DNA of 64,000 nt from Agarophyton chilense (lineage: Eukaryota; Rhodophyta; Florideophyceae; Gracilariales; Gracilariaceae): NCBI GenBank assembly GCA_030374765.1, contig JARGXX010000004.1, positions 186,001 to 250,000 on the forward strand, in the 5' to 3' direction. Of this stretch, positions 44,787-57,553 are shown piece by piece. A model generated the notes under the pieces. It saw only the letters and a program-made list of their open reading frames with translations. It was not told the origin of the DNA and did no database searches. The translations under genes were made by a program, and so were the position numbers. Positions within the stretch are counted from its first letter, which is position 1, and every line of letters begins with the position of its first letter.

Positions 44787-46990
44787 ATGCCAACGAGAAG
44801 CTGCTGGAGTAAGAATAAGCCGCAGTCAGCGGCACCTCGCTTAACCGCCTGTACAGAGGCTGGAAACCCCCTATACCGTCAGGCGAGAAGTATCTCGAAA
44901 TGGATAGGAGGCTCTACCGCACCTTTGGAGATTCCGACGACCGTCGCTAAAGAGGATATTACCTTATATATACGTGATGTTACGGAAGGAACAGCCCTGG
45001 GAGCCGACTTGCAGCAACTCTGTGCGGACTCTGCGACGCATAAGTTCTGTCTGGAGTAAATGAGAAGTCAAGTTATCTTGTTAGTATCGTCTTTTGAAAC
45101 GTTACAAAGGAAGCATGTTGCCCTGAAGAACCGAAAACTGGGCATAGTTCGAATGGCATATACCGTTCGGAGAATCCAAGAAGATCTAGATCATTTGCTA
45201 GAAGAGCAGAAAAAATCCACTGGGGATTTAGAAGCATTGACAGTCACTGTTGAGGAGCTCTTCTCACGTTTGAAGCCTTGCTTGGTGCGACTGGAAACTG
45301 TGGTGAAGGCACCGTTATAAATTCCGCACCTGGAAGTTCAGGATGCACAATTGATTGTTGCCGAAGTGCTGTCGCGCAAGCATACGGCGAAGGGACAGAA
45401 GTTTTCTTTGAAACGTTAGATAGCAAAGAATTTTACAAGGAACGGTGACAGTGAAGAAGAATCCGATATTTCGGGGGAGCTTCATTGTAACTTGAGCGAC
45501 TCAGAAGAGGACAGCTCATCATAGAATGGTAGCTCAGGCGAAGATGACACTCGTAAATTGAGAAGAAATAAAAGTGGTCAACCACTCTCGCGTCGAAAGA
45601 GAGGACAGGCGTACAAAGGCCTGAAGCCCCTTCCATACACCAATCCGCTTTTTCGGAAGATAATGAACTACCCCATGTATCGGTTAAAATTCCGAAAGAG
45701 CAAGCGATCTGGTCGCCAAAAGGCGTAAGTGATGGATAATTTTAAGCGTTTGAAGATTGGACTCGGTGGTCTTACATTTTTTGGGAAGGATTCCATACTC
45801 GTATTTGAATTCTTGAGTCGATTTGTTGCCGAAGCCGACACTTAAGGAATGAGAAAAGCTCAAGCAGTCGTGGCTCTTCCAATTTTTCTAACTGGATTTT
45901 CTTTAGAGCAGTACTGGGCTGTGAGTGGTTAACTGATGTTTTGTGAAGGTGTAGTCACCAGTTGGGCAGATTGTGTGCAGTATCTCTTGCGTAGTTCTGA
46001 CACATCGAACTTTATTCGACAAACTATTGTGAATCTCAGGAATGCCGTCCAAAAGTCTGATGAGAAATAAGTTGAATACAGTTCAAGACTGAACAATGTA
46101 GCCACTTGCTATGGAAACCTTCATTCTACCGATTATCAAATGTCGCTATTCGGCGATGGCTTGGATCCGAATATCAAGTCATTTGTAGCCCTCCATAGGG
46201 AGAAGAGTACCCATGTTAGCTTTTTGGAATTAGTGCAATAATCAAATTCTGAAGATGAAACCGTTCGCGGTGATCTCGAGGGTACACGTCAATTAAGATC
46301 GTACCCCCTCGCAAAGGAAGATCCCAAGCACGCTTTGAAGCGAAGGAACTTATTGCATCTATATCCGCCAGAGAACTCGCGCTTTTTGACTGATACGCCC
46401 CATCAGGCAAGCCAAGGCATGTAGAACGCATTTCAATATCTAGACGACCGAGAAGGTTCTGTATATTCTAGAGCATTGCTGTTAACCGAATCCCTCAAGG
46501 AGGATTATGTGCTTGCTATAACTTTGCAGAGATACGGAGATGGTCCCGCCTGCGGGAAGATTCACTTCAACGAAGCCGGGATAGGCCGATACCCGCGGAC
46601 ATAATCAGGCTCGGCTGAGAATAAGCAGAGAAGGCCAGATAAGCTACAGTTGCTACGGAATACATCATCTCTCATCAGAATGTACCCTATCTATTAGGGT
46701 GTTAAATCGCGTTGCTAAGAACGATGAAGCCCTGTCAGAGGCGGAGCGCATCCGTGTACCAGGGTAGTCGTACTGGAAAGCCAAAGCTTGGGCTATTTCA
46801 GATTATTACCGAATAAGTCTCGCTGAAAATCAGATCACAGACGCATCACAGGCTGTTGCTTTTCGAGATGTTACTATCGCCGAGATGGCGAAGGAGAACC
46901 CCGCTCGTTCGGGCAACTAAATGAGAAAGCCCTCAACGGGTCTGTTTGGATCGAACCCAAAATGCCGACCGGTGAAATGACATGGCCCCG
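44787..46990 (+). pseudogene. Chromovirus 2 gag
   Basis: ATG 44787 starts MPTRSCWSKNKPQS. The coiled-coil part (YTVRRIQEDLDHLLEEQ) follows one stop, then an acidic stretch, and the capsid-like block LGGLTFFGKDSILVFEFLSRF, QYLLRSSDTSNFIRQTIVNL. A zinc knuckle CYGIHHLSSEC is at about 46660. At least six stops are spread over the gene. The domain order and key phrases equal those of copy 1. Confidence 0.78.
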
Positions 46991-47035
46991 CTTCCGGGAA
47001 GATAAACTGAAGGTTTTTCTGATGTCAAATAGAAC

Positions 47036-49370
47036 TTGGGATGTCACCATACAAGTACAGCTCGAATGTACTTTAGAACGCCCTTAGGAGGGAATGAATA
47101 CGTCATGATCATGCCCCATAATAATTACGAGCTCTTTGCAGACCTCGGCTTGTCTCAATCACTGCTGTCAGACAGACTCGCTGTCTTGGATACTGGAACC
47201 GGTCCAAACTTTATTAGAATGTCTGAAATGCGGACTGACGAGGGAGCTCGAACCCACGAGGCACAGCGACCGGATATACAGGACGCAAACAAGAAATTGA
47301 TGAAGTCTTTTGGAACTGTACGACTTGTCGTTCAGATAGGAAAACATTTTGTCATGTTATCGTTTATCGTTTGTTACACGTTAGCAGCATCAATGGTTTT
47401 GTGATTTCGCAACTACGACATATTTGTGAAATCAATTGGTCCGAAGAATTGGAAAGTGCAACTGGATGTCAGAACAACCGTGCCTTTTGTGCGCCAACCG
47501 CTGCGGTGCCCTGCTTTCACAGTACCGTTACCAAATTTACTTGAGTATGAAGCCCCAGTTGGCAGAGTTCACCCAAGAATCAGGCTTCTCAGTTGACGAT
47601 AATACCGCCGAAATGTCAGGCTTGGATATCAGTTGTTACTGAGAAGCATAGTCTTATTGTTATTCATCCGAATGCTATATTGCATCACCATTATGAATCA
47701 CTTGTCGTCAATGGCATCGCACGGGTGGAACCAAAAAGACCCTTCATGATTTTAATGATCAAATTTGGCTTATAAGATCGCCGCGTGCACAAGAATCAGG
47801 ATCTCGGGACCGCTTTGCTACAGCCTTCGGTTGTGGTACTGAAACACATAATGACAGCAGAGGTCATGGGAATCACGCCTAAAGGCGAACTGCAGTCGAA
47901 ACCAACTGAAACAAAACAGGACATGAAAAGCGTGATGGAAGAAGATGTCTTTGAAGAAAAGAAAGAGAAAGCGCCCGAGGGAGTGAAGATGGATCACGTT
48001 TTTGGCGAATACAAGGGATGACTGAGCAACTAACTATTGAAGTATTCGCATAGAAAGATTTGCCACATCGGCTAGATTGCCGCTGTAAAACATCAAATTT
48101 GCGTAAATCAGGGTATCAGGTCCATTAGTCAACTGTCTTATCGGCCAGGCCCGCGTACACGTTAGATCGAGCAGGAACAAGTTAACTTCATGTTGGAGAA
48201 GAGAATTATTGAGCCAGTTCAATCAGCTTGGGCGTTTCAAATGGTCCTTGATTTGCAAGGGGATGGTTTTTTATGATTTTGAGTCGACGACCGCAAACTG
48301 AGAGAATTTTCTATAAGGGATACATACCTGTTGGTGCGCATGAATTATTGCATTAAAGGTCTTGGAGAAGGAAAATGTTTTTTACAATGGACGCAAATTG
48401 GGGAATTTGGCAAGTACCCATTGCCATTAAGGACCAAAATAAGACTTCATTCGTCTGTCATTCAGGACTGTATCGCATTTAGCGATTTCCATTTGGTTGC
48501 ACAAATGCTCCTGCTACGTTTAGCGTGCTATCGATATTATCTTGTCACGATAGAAGTGGAAGACATGCTTGGTATATTTAGATGACATCATTATCTTCAG
48601 TGATAATATTGAAAATCACTTTATACGTGTGGAAGGGATCCTTTAGAAGCTAGAAGAAACTGGAATTACCTTGAACATCAAGAAATGCGAATGATCTACA
48701 GACCAAGGAATGAAACTAGGACACAGGATTAGACCAAAAAAACTGGACATGGAAGAAATGCAAACCTTTACTATTCGTGAGACGAAACCTCCTAGAACGC
48801 AGACCCAATTGCGAGTCTTTCCGAAGCTTTTTAATGTCTACAGACGATTTGTACCACGTTAATTGCATATCGAAGCGCCTCTGAACGCAATATTGAAGAA
48901 AGAACAACCTGTACTGTTGATAGAATTCGGAACATCCGAGACAGAATCCTCAGAGATGTTGAAGCGAGCGCTGACATCAGCTCCTGTTTTAGCAATTCCA
49001 AATACGGATCTTCTTAACTCCGTCGACATCAATTCAAGGGATTACCAGGTAGTGTGTGCCCTTTTTTAAACGCACGAAGACGACAGACGATATCCCATTG
49101 GATACTGGTCATGGTCACTGCATCATACAGAGAAGAATTATTCTGTATCAGAAAAGGAATTCCTTGCTATGGTATGGGCTCTAACGACCCTACGGCCCTA
49201 TCTACGAGGAGGTAGGTCATTTTACGGTCAATACCGATCGCTCATATTTTGGATGACTCATGACGATTAACGACCGTTCGAGACGGACAATGCGATAGAG
49301 TTTATGTCTTTCTGAATTTGACTTCAACTTCAACTACCAGAAGAGGACTTCAAACGTTCCTGCTGACGCT
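47036..49370 (+). pseudogene. Chromovirus 2 protease, reverse transcriptase, RNase H
   Basis: Protease motif LAVLDTGTGPNFIRMSEM near 47180. A spacer with GVKMDHVFGEYKG precedes RT. RT pieces are LEKRIIEPVQSAWAF, DDRKLRENF and the active site LVYLDDIIIFSDNIENHF (about 48570). RNase H has HPIGYW-like YPIGYWSWSLHHTEKNYSVSEKEFLAM (about 49090-49170). Many stops and frame changes occur throughout. Confidence 0.8.
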
Positions 49371-51990
49371 TGACCGCGACTCAAAACCTTGGGCGGAACC
49401 AATTGGACATCGATGAAAAGATACGATTTCTAGTAATTAATAATTCGATAAAGAAAGACACAGAAGAGGGGAACACTCTGGAAGAGGAAGATTTTGATTT
49501 TGATTTACTGGTAACCCAGACTACGAACACAGATTCCGATGATCATCTGGAACGAATAACAGTCGAAGAGCTTCTGTGTGAACAGGCCACGGACGCCTTC
49601 TGTGCGGCTATGCGCTCTCGTCTTAATAAGGGGAGAGGAGCTACCTTTTTGTCTCGATGAGCGAGATCTTTTTTTTCAAACTGTCAAAGCCCGTGATCAA
49701 ATCGTGATACCAAACGTTCTGAAGAGCAGAGTTCTGCATTTGGCTCACTACTTACAGTTTTCTGGTCATCCAAGAGGAAAGAAGCTGTATGTAACCATTA
49801 GAAGGGATTTTCAGTGGCCACTTTTGGCAATTTATTGTCATGCGACATAAAAGATGTGCGCCCCTTGCGCTAGGAATCGAGTTAAGTTGTGGAAGAAGAA
49901 GAGCCAATAAATTTATTCCTGGTGAAAGCGTCCCTACAGTATGTCAGTACCGATATAATCGTGTAATTGATTCGCTCGAAGCGAGAAAATAAATACCTTC
50001 TGGTAATTATCGATCGCTTCTCAAAGCTGGCCAAGACTGTTGCGCTGAAAGGGATCTCCGCTGACATGATAATGCGAGCGTTGATCCCCCATTTTGTGTA
50101 CTACTAAGGACCTCAGGATACTCTGCTCTCAGATAATGTTAAGCGATTCATTGCACGCCTCTTTCAAGATGTATGCAAGATACTGGGAATAAGAAACGTT
50201 TTGACTAGGACTTGTCAACGGCAATGTAACGGGTAGGTGGAACTGTACAACCGTACGCTACTCGCCGCACTGTGGCACTACATCGCTGAGAACCTCCAAG
50301 GACTGGGACTTTTATGCTGACACTCTGTGCTACACATAAAATATGCAAGTTTATTCGACTACGAATTTGGCGCCATTTGAGCTGGTACTATCACGCCGCC
50401 CGCTACTTTTGCGAGTCGAGATTCGCTCGAACAGAACTAGAAATGAGGACGAGCCAAATCCGGCTCAGTTCCCCCGACGCGGGAGGGACAATCGGCGCCA
50501 ACGCACTTCTCGAGCCGCAACCAAGATGGAAAAGACTCAAGCACGCTATAAGCGCAATTACGACGTGTGAGCATGGCGGGCACTCCCGGATATCTGGGTT
50601 GGTTGACACTTCTTCCTGAGAATGGAAAGGAAGGACGGCCGGATAACTGAAGAAGAAAAATAATGGAAACGCCGTCACAAGTTAGCGGCAATCGCGACTG
50701 GTCCGCATCAATTTGTCGTATCCGACGAGCACATGGTTGCTATCGGAAGAGATAAGAAAGTTGAGGGCATTTAACGCGATAGAGTGATGTGTGCACCAAC
50801 TTCACTTGTAGTCGATGTCGTGCCGGGCTCTGAGGCTGATGTGCAGCAGCGAGATCTGACACGTGTGCCTATTCCGATGAAAAGACCACTAGAAAGCCCT
50901 ACAGTAAAGACGTCTGCGGAATTGCAGCCAAAGAACATAATTAACTCGAAAACATTGCCACGTGGTTGGAACGATCCGGAGAACCGGTGCATGACGTCAG
51001 TAAGCGGATTGCGGCCACACGGCGCATCAATGGGTGAGATTTTGGACCTTGGACGTCATATCGAAGCAGACTTAGCGAAAAGCACCGTGAGAATGCAGAG
51101 AGCTGCAGCTCCCACTCTAGGTCTCGTTCATGTGAGAAATACTGATGAGGTCGGACAGAAGCGTGAGAAGAAAGCTTCATTTGAAGATGATCGCACAAAT
51201 TGCGTCGTGGAACCATCAACAGGAGAACGTGAGTTAGTAACTGGCTCGCCACCTACAGGAACGCCCCACGAGGAAAAAGCTGAAATCAGGAAGAAATTTT
51301 CGCTACTTGGACGGAAAAACACAGATCTCACTGAAAAACAGAAGGAATCTCACGAGCAGAAGAAGGATCTCGATCTCGAGTGAAACGAAACTTAAGTGGA
51401 AAGGCTACAGTTTAATTAAAAGGTCGTATTGGCTGACCCTTCGTCCGACGACACCGCGCAACAGGGACTATGCCCCACGCCCACCGCTACAATTTGCGAA
51501 GAATCGAAAATGCCCTCAAGGCAGAAGAAAGGCGTACAGCGAGAAGAGACATCGCCTCATCGCCGAAGGAATCGGATAAACCGAATGATAGGTTGGAGGC
51601 GCTGGCCAAACCGCAAAGATCACGGGAATCCACAAGATTGGCCCTCATACATCCTATAATGGGTGAACCTGGTGAACGCGGTAACGCAACACCAGACGAT
51701 TCAAGGGAGAAATCGAACATTAAGCACGCTCATTAAACTATACCCTAAGTACGTATGGCAGAGCCTGATTTTTGGACTGCTATCTCAGCCTCAACGCCGC
51801 TCAATGAAGGAGAGAAGTAGGTTATCGAACGAATGATAAGCCATGGACTGCATGCTAGGGATATCAGTTTCCTGGTTAGAATACGATGATATGGGTATCC
51901 ACCCCGTAGGTGATATATGGGATCCCATACATAATTTACCACGATCTTACGTGTTGTCGTTCTGTATACGAGCAATTGTGGGATATCCCC
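49371..51990 (+). pseudogene. Chromovirus 2 integrase with chromodomain
   Basis: The integrase zinc region reads HLAHYLQFSGHPRG...CAPCARNRVKL (49735-49880). The DDE core is heavily broken (CSQIMLSDSLHASF, then a WNCTTVRYSPH remnant). The tail continues with QARYKRNYDV and FFLRMERKDGR. A chromodomain relic is at 51824-51990: VIERMISHGLHARDISFLVR, a frameshift, then DIWDPIHNLPRSYVLSFC, matching DTWEPIRNIPRSHGLAYC of copy 1. Between them 50784-51383 is an open charged linker. Confidence 0.75.
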
Positions 51991-52221
51991 AGAACTATTG
52001 ATGACGCTCTCGTCGGTTTAATGTGATCAGGTAGGTCTGGCCTAATTTAATTCCAAAAGGAACAAGACGTAAAATTAGGCATCTTGAAGATGAAGAAAGA
52101 AGTAGGGAACCACCTCGTAGAAGGAAAAGAAGAGGACAAAGTATCTGGAAGTAGAATTGAAGAAGTTTATCTCAAGGATATACTTCTAGACGGTCTACTA
52201 CAGTACAACTGAGGTGCGACC
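51991..52221. other. Spacer between chromovirus 2 pol and antisense ORF
   Basis: About 230 bp, A/G-rich, no gene. It corresponds to the short spacer 30614-30752 of copy 1. Confidence 0.4.
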
Positions 52222-53907
52222 TCACGGGCTTGAAGTGCCAGGATGGTTACCCATAGATAAGCGCAAGAGATTCAGTACTTGTTGTCGGTAGCCTTGAATA
52301 GAATTGGGAGGAGTCTCAGCTTCGTCTAGGAACCACCTCAGATGGTCGAGTCACGCAATGTGCGTCAACCCCACCAGCTGTTCTGGTTCGTACGCAGGAC
52401 TCTGCATCTCAGCTGTCGCTGTTGGCTGGTGGCCATCATTCTGCGTTTCAGCAAGAGCTATCGGCTCAATGCCGTTATTTTCCGTTGGAACGGTGATTTC
52501 GACGCCCACCTCTTCAGGCTCGTCATCGTAATCGATTTCTTGGAGTTCCTTCTCGAGTCAATCGGCATTGAGAGGCACATACTCAAAATGATAGCCAGTT
52601 GGCCGGGTGTGGGACATTGCTCTTGGGTTTTCCCGTAGCTTGCCATAATCACCGTCGATGTGTTGTTTGGTTCATAGATCATATCATACGAAATCGCCAC
52701 TTGGGGCAGTCCTTTCAGGGGAATGATCAAAACGAGGTCTACTTCTTGCATCCTGTTCGTTTTGAACCAGTGTCCAGTCAATCTGGTATATGACACTAAA
52801 CAGGTGCTGAAACTATTCGTGCTCTGCACTTCATCCCAATACAAGGAAAAGATCGAGCAGTCTCGCAAGTTTTCGGGTTGTTGGGCTCATGTACCAGAGA
52901 CGATAGGTGCCATACACATACCAAAGGACGAACACGGCCGTCTCCTCGATGAATGCACTATAGACGACTACCCAATAACCGGAGAACGGATCATTTTCAA
53001 AACTGGAACACAAGTAGGTAATCACTAGAGGGAGCTCCACTAGACAACCACGAGGACTCTAGATTTCATTCCAGGAACTGGGGATGGTAACTTAGCGCCC
53101 GATGCGCAATTTATACCCAATCCGGTCAATCTCCAGCATTTGGTACGGGACAAAGTATCGTAGACGTGCTCGAGTACGTCTCGTACATCGACGGAGTTCC
53201 CAATAGGGATTCTCGCGCTTGCAAAGGTAGTGAACTTCCGTTTGTTTCTGAGAATTGTCGAAACAGAAGGCCCTGTTGGATACTCCGCAAACGCCGCGCC
53301 ACAGTTGGACATCCAAGTTCGTGAGATTCTCGACATAAGAGTAAGCTTCTTGGTTCGTCCTGGTGATCCAGGTGTCAAAGTTCAAATTTTCATTTAAGGC
53401 AACGGTCCCAATAACGCGGCGCATCTTCTGGTACACTATTCTACTGAACTTTTCGCGGTTTTAGGCTATGAATTCAGAGCAAACGCGACTATCTGCGTTG
53501 TTTGGAATCGCAAAGTGGCTGAGATAGTCGCTCGTGAACAGCGCATACCATGAAAAACCGTCAGAAAGTCGACCACTGAATTCGTTTTGACGAAACAGAT
53601 CTTCGCCGTGGACAGCTGCAGGGTAAAACCAGGAAGCATGAACGAAGAGCGCAGTGTGCCGCATCGGGTTCTGTCCGATGAGGTCGGCAAAGTGCGGAGA
53701 ATTCTTAGTTGCAGAGGATGATGGTTGCAGAACGGCTGCTGTTGAAGAAATTTATGCTGGCCCTGGACCACAGGAAGAAGCTGGAAGCGGCACTCTTCGT
53801 TATCTCGGAGCGGAACGCCCCGAAAAGACTGTTCTGTGATGATGTGCTGGGTTATCCAGGTCGTCGAACGACGTTTATGGAGTCACCACGTAGCGAGGAT
53901 TTCTCAT
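52222..53907 (-). pseudogene. Antisense extra ORF of chromovirus 2 (about 562 codons, decayed)
   Basis: The counterpart of 28936-30613. It starts MRNPRYVVTP (53907), passes through PHFADLIGQNP, WFYPAAVHGEDLF, WYALFTSDYLSH, RVIGTVALNENL, VPYQMLEIDRIGYKLRIGR and GYWVVVYSAFIEETAVFVLWYVYGTYRLWYMSP, and after frame changes reaches an acidic tail with PLNAD, LEKELQEIDYDDEPEEV and FLDEAETPPNSIQGYRQQVLNLL. Changes against copy 1 leave chemically similar residues in many places (IGSV/IGTV, VPYQMLEINQI/VPYQMLEIDRI). This argues for past selection on the protein. Stops and shifts now inactivate it. Function unknown. Confidence 0.72.
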
Positions 53908-54054
53908 CGAAATGTCGAAGGTCGTCCGAGAAGACTGGAGGAGCTGTCGTATTGAGATGAAACATTCGGAAGTTCGTTGAGACCCGGAAGCCGGAGTGAA
54001 GTACTCTGTCGATACGCTTTTATGTTCTTGCGTTGCAAATGCTCCGCGCCTCAT

Positions 54055-54064
54055 GAGGGGGATA
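54055..54064 (+). other. Polypurine tract of chromovirus 2
   Basis: GAGGGGGATA directly before the 3' LTR start TGTAGCATTC, matching copy 1. Confidence 0.75.
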
Positions 54065-54167
54065 TGTAGCATTCACAATGCATAGGGAATCTAATGATCG
54101 AAACGTATCAAAGTCGATGTACGGAATTCATAAGCTATTTTTGGTACTGTACTTGGTGAAGAGATAT
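54065..54167 (+). repeat. 3' LTR of chromovirus 2, piece 1
   Basis: Matches the first 103 bases of 43640-44406 (AATCTAATGATCGAAAC, TTCATAAGCTATTTTTGGTA) and stops at the insertion point of the 1.8-kb element. Confidence 0.85.
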
Positions 54168-55973
54168 TTCTAGTTTCTGAAATGTACGATACATCGTACA
54201 TAAGCTAATTTTAGAAAATTCGGAAACCGCCTATTATACGATGTATCGTATATTAAGCATTTTATGGGTGCTTTTGCGTGGCCGTTGCTCTGGAAAGAGT
54301 GCTGTAATAGCTTTTTTGACATGGCCATCTTGTTCGCCAGGCTCTTCCACAAAATCCAGGTATTCATTTTTTCTAACTTCGAAAAATGAGGATGTTAAGG
54401 CTTTTTTAGTTCTACACTATCCCCACATCATCTGACTCTATCCACAGGATCCCACCGTAAGCTACCAAGACTAGCATCCCTCCCCATCTTATTCGAAAAG
54501 TCCTCAAATCTCGAAATGCGACACTTGATTTGGGTTGTACAACAATTGGAGATGAGAGTTTCAAGCAACGTATTCCCAGGGAGTATGCAGGCCGGCTGAT
54601 GCAGCAGATGGTTGTCACGAGAACCAACTACTGCCAGTACATCATGTGCTCGGAATCTGCGTTGCTATCCTGCAGTTTAGTTTATGCTCAAAATTATGCA
54701 ACAGAAGTGTTTCGAGTGTTTCTGAAGACAAACGCTGACCCCACCTGTTTCATGGGCACAAGAAGATTCCCCTAATATTCCAAAATTTGTAGATACCAAG
54801 ACGAAGAAAGTGTTTAACGAAAGGCTATATTTCCGGAAACTAGCTAATGATCACGTTAAGCATAACGATGCCTTCGTTCCATCAAACACGGTATGAAGAG
54901 CATTTACTACAAGACGAAGGGAGGAGAGGATGGGAGCGCACAGGCGCGTGCAATACTCAGAAAGTCTATCTCGGCTATGAAATGTGAGCAAAAAGTAGTT
55001 GGACAGAGCTTGAAAACGCTTGCTGTCAAAGCCTTTAAAGCATGGAGGTTGACAGAAAATAGATATCTTGTTGACAATGGACATCTCTCCAAAGACTTAA
55101 ACTTCTTTTGAAATGCTTAGAAAAAAGTAGAATCATTGGCAAACTTTTCTGCCGATGCTGCAGTCGGGCTTTTTAAGTATGCAGAGAAACGTTTTGTAAA
55201 TAAAAGACAAAACCGGGACGCTAGTGATGCTCTTATCCGTTCTATGGTTCCTGGAAAGGAAGAAAGCGGGCTTCGAGCACTGGCGAGCGTCTTTGTGAGA
55301 GAGAAACGACGAGACATGAGACAGTTCTTTAATAGTGAGAATGGCACCAATTTATGGCTGAATGTGCATGGCCAAAACCGAAAATAGATGCGGAACGAGC
55401 GTTAGCGGGGGAGCTTATAGAAGTAATCTTTTTTCTTTCATGTTCTCGCATCGTGAGATACATTTATGTAGTAGAACGCACGCAGGATTCAATCGGTCCT
55501 ACTGGGATGAATGGCATACGAAGAGACGTCTCGATAGCCGTCCAACTTCGAGGTCTCTTCATCGCATGAGTACTACCGGAGACAGTGGGGAAGGAGACTG
55601 TAGCACATCTCGTTTGGGATCTGCAGACATATCAGAAGGCGACGATGCCGTTCTTGAGAGCCTGAAAACTGGTTCATTAGATTAAATCGTCGTAAAAGTC
55701 ACAAATGCCGAAGAAATACGTGTGTCGGACCTTTTTTTATGTACGGTGTACCGTTTATTCCGCAAAAAGTCTCTTTAGATAATATATTAGTTACGTTTTT
55801 TTTATTCCATTTGGATAAAAAAGAGTGCTGCAAAAGCCGTAAAAGTTATCCTACGGCCTATGAGAAGGCCCTCAACTGCTCCATGGCTCTCAAAAGCGGA
55901 AACGAATGAAATTCAGCTGAACTACTGATGTGTAAACATTAATGTACGATACATCGTACATTAAAAAAATATT
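54168..55973. mobile_element. Unclassified 1.8-kb insertion with inverted ATGTACGATACATCGTACAT ends
   Basis: This segment interrupts the LTR of chromovirus 2. The bases beside it are AGAGATAT and AGGGACAT (6 of 8 equal), a possible 8-bp duplication as made by hAT elements. Close to each end is a 20-bp near-palindrome, ATGTACGATACATCGTACAT (54183-54202 and 55942-55961), with a related motif at 54236-54250. The plus strand has several coding pieces (54530-54775, 54893-55110, 55136-55385, 55362-55685). PREYAGRLMQQMVVTRTNYCQYIM faintly recalls YqaJ-type exonucleases; that is weak. No transposase is recognised. Confidence 0.5.
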
Positions 55974-55981
55974 AGGGACAT

Positions 55982-56133
55982 CATGAGAATAATACTTCAG
56001 AAAAAATTTGGAAATTGGGAATAATTTAATAGCACTGTACTACTCTACACTTGCACGGTGTGACCACCGAATAATTAATTCGTTTATTTTTGAATAATTA
56101 CTTTGTGGCTCACCACACTTTAGACAGTACAGT
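55982..56133 (+). repeat. 3' LTR of chromovirus 2, piece 2
   Basis: Continues the LTR from CATGAGAATAATACTTCAG to TAGACAGTACAGT, where copia 2 is inserted. The uninterrupted sequence is visible in the 5' LTR (about 43743-43905). Confidence 0.85.
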
Positions 56134-56449
56134 TGTGAGAATCACGGAGCAAGAGCACAGCCTTCGAAGAGTGCTCTAGCTTAATTAGAAAGACTTTGCA
56201 TTGCCCAATGAAATATTGAAAGGGCACGAACGCCCAAATGTTTTTCAGCAGAAGAGCCCTTTCTAAAGGTCACAGCACACGATAGAGAGGACCCAGCCTT
56301 GGGTCAAATAAAGAGGAGAGAACGGCGGACCAGCGAAGAGGAGCTGAGAGAGGGAAGCCGAGCTTTGTGTTGAACGCATCCACACACGCGCGAGACATCT
56401 GCGACGACAGCCCTACGACATGTCCGACAGCTTTGCCAAACCTGTTACA
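56134..56449 (+). repeat. 5' LTR of copia element 2
   Basis: 316 bp, TG...CA. It contains the likely polyadenylation signal AATAAA near 56316 and, in its last 30 bases, the gag start codon (56420). Confidence 0.9.
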
Positions 56450-57553
56450 GTTATGGGCCCAGCGGGGCCTGTACTCGCAGATTCCAGTAGCAACAGTAAT
56501 AATGCTCCTCTGTTTGTAACCAACGTCACCTCGAAAGTTCGTTACCACGATGAGCTACGGTTCTGGATGCAGATGGTCAACGCAATGGCAGAAGTTGACA
56601 CTAAATGGAAGGCCTTGCGCAAGGGTGCTGGATACATCATTTACCGTTCATGTGACCAGACAGCTCAAGCCTTATTGAAAAAGGCGGTTTCCAATCGTAC
56701 CCTATCTCTTTCAGTTCAGCATGATGATCCCAAGAACGAGAAACTCATCGAGAGCACACTCGATGTCATTGCAAAAGACACTCCTACTGAGTCAATGAAA
56801 AGAGAAGTCGACTTGCTCACAGCTATACACAGTTGCTCACCAGCTGAGAATGAACCCGTGTCTTCGTTTGCCACTCGATTTACTGGAGCCGTGGTGAGGT
56901 ATACAAATCATACAACCGGAATAAGTGACGCAACGAGCAGGCAGTTTGCAGTCATGATGATTCGTAACGCACAGTTAACCCCAGACACGATGAATTCTCT
57001 CCTTTTCCAACTCACTTCGTCCACCTTGAAGAAAGCAGATCACTTGGGGCAGATCTTGGCTACGAATTCCGAGCTCAATTTCCTCCTGAATACGTTAAGA
57101 ACTTCACAATCATCAGAGGTAGATGTAGCTGAATCACTCACACTCTAAGTTCAGGAGGAAGCAAAGAAAATACAGGAGCAAAGTGCGCATAAAGTACCAA
57201 TGTTCACCCTAGAAATTGCTGCAGAATACCTTTCTCATGTTCAGAGCAAACCACAGCACAGTCCTAGCACCTTAAATACCAAGACTCATGGATCGATGCT
57301 GGGAAAAAGGAATACTTCTCCTTATGTTGGTAGCAGAAAGGACTTCAAGAAGCTGAAGGAGGAGACCAAATGCCGAGCATGCAATAATTCCGGTCATTGG
57401 TGGGGAGACCGCGAAGACTGCCGTGCTATCATGAAATCGAGACGTCAGGCGAAACGAAATGACGCTAGCGTAACTCCTGCCCCTGACGAAAGGCCCCCCC
57501 TTCATGAAAGCAACAAGAATGAGCCGGCCTCACAGTCGCTTTTTCGGGATTGA
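56420..57553 (+). pseudogene. Copia-2 gag, one in-frame stop
   Basis: The ATG lies inside the LTR, so the first residues (MSDSFAKPVT) come from the LTR and the next (VMGPAG) from the primer-binding site. 242 codons run to TAA at 57146-57148, in phase with a further 135 codons (VQEEAKKIQEQ onward) that contain a zinc knuckle CRACNNSGHWWGDREDC, with a longer His-Cys spacing than normal. A capsid-like helical region occupies 56560-57090 (LLTAIHSCSPAENEPVSSFATRF). Start in the LTR is also known from yeast Ty1. The stop is either a mutation or a recoding site. Confidence 0.85.
56450..56463 (+). other. Half-tRNA primer-binding site of copia element 2
   Basis: GTTATGGGCCCAGC is complementary to the anticodon arm of initiator tRNA-Met (GCTGGGCCCATAAC), not to its 3' end. 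Drosophila copia uses the same cleaved-tRNA primer. It follows the LTR without spacer. Confidence 0.8.
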
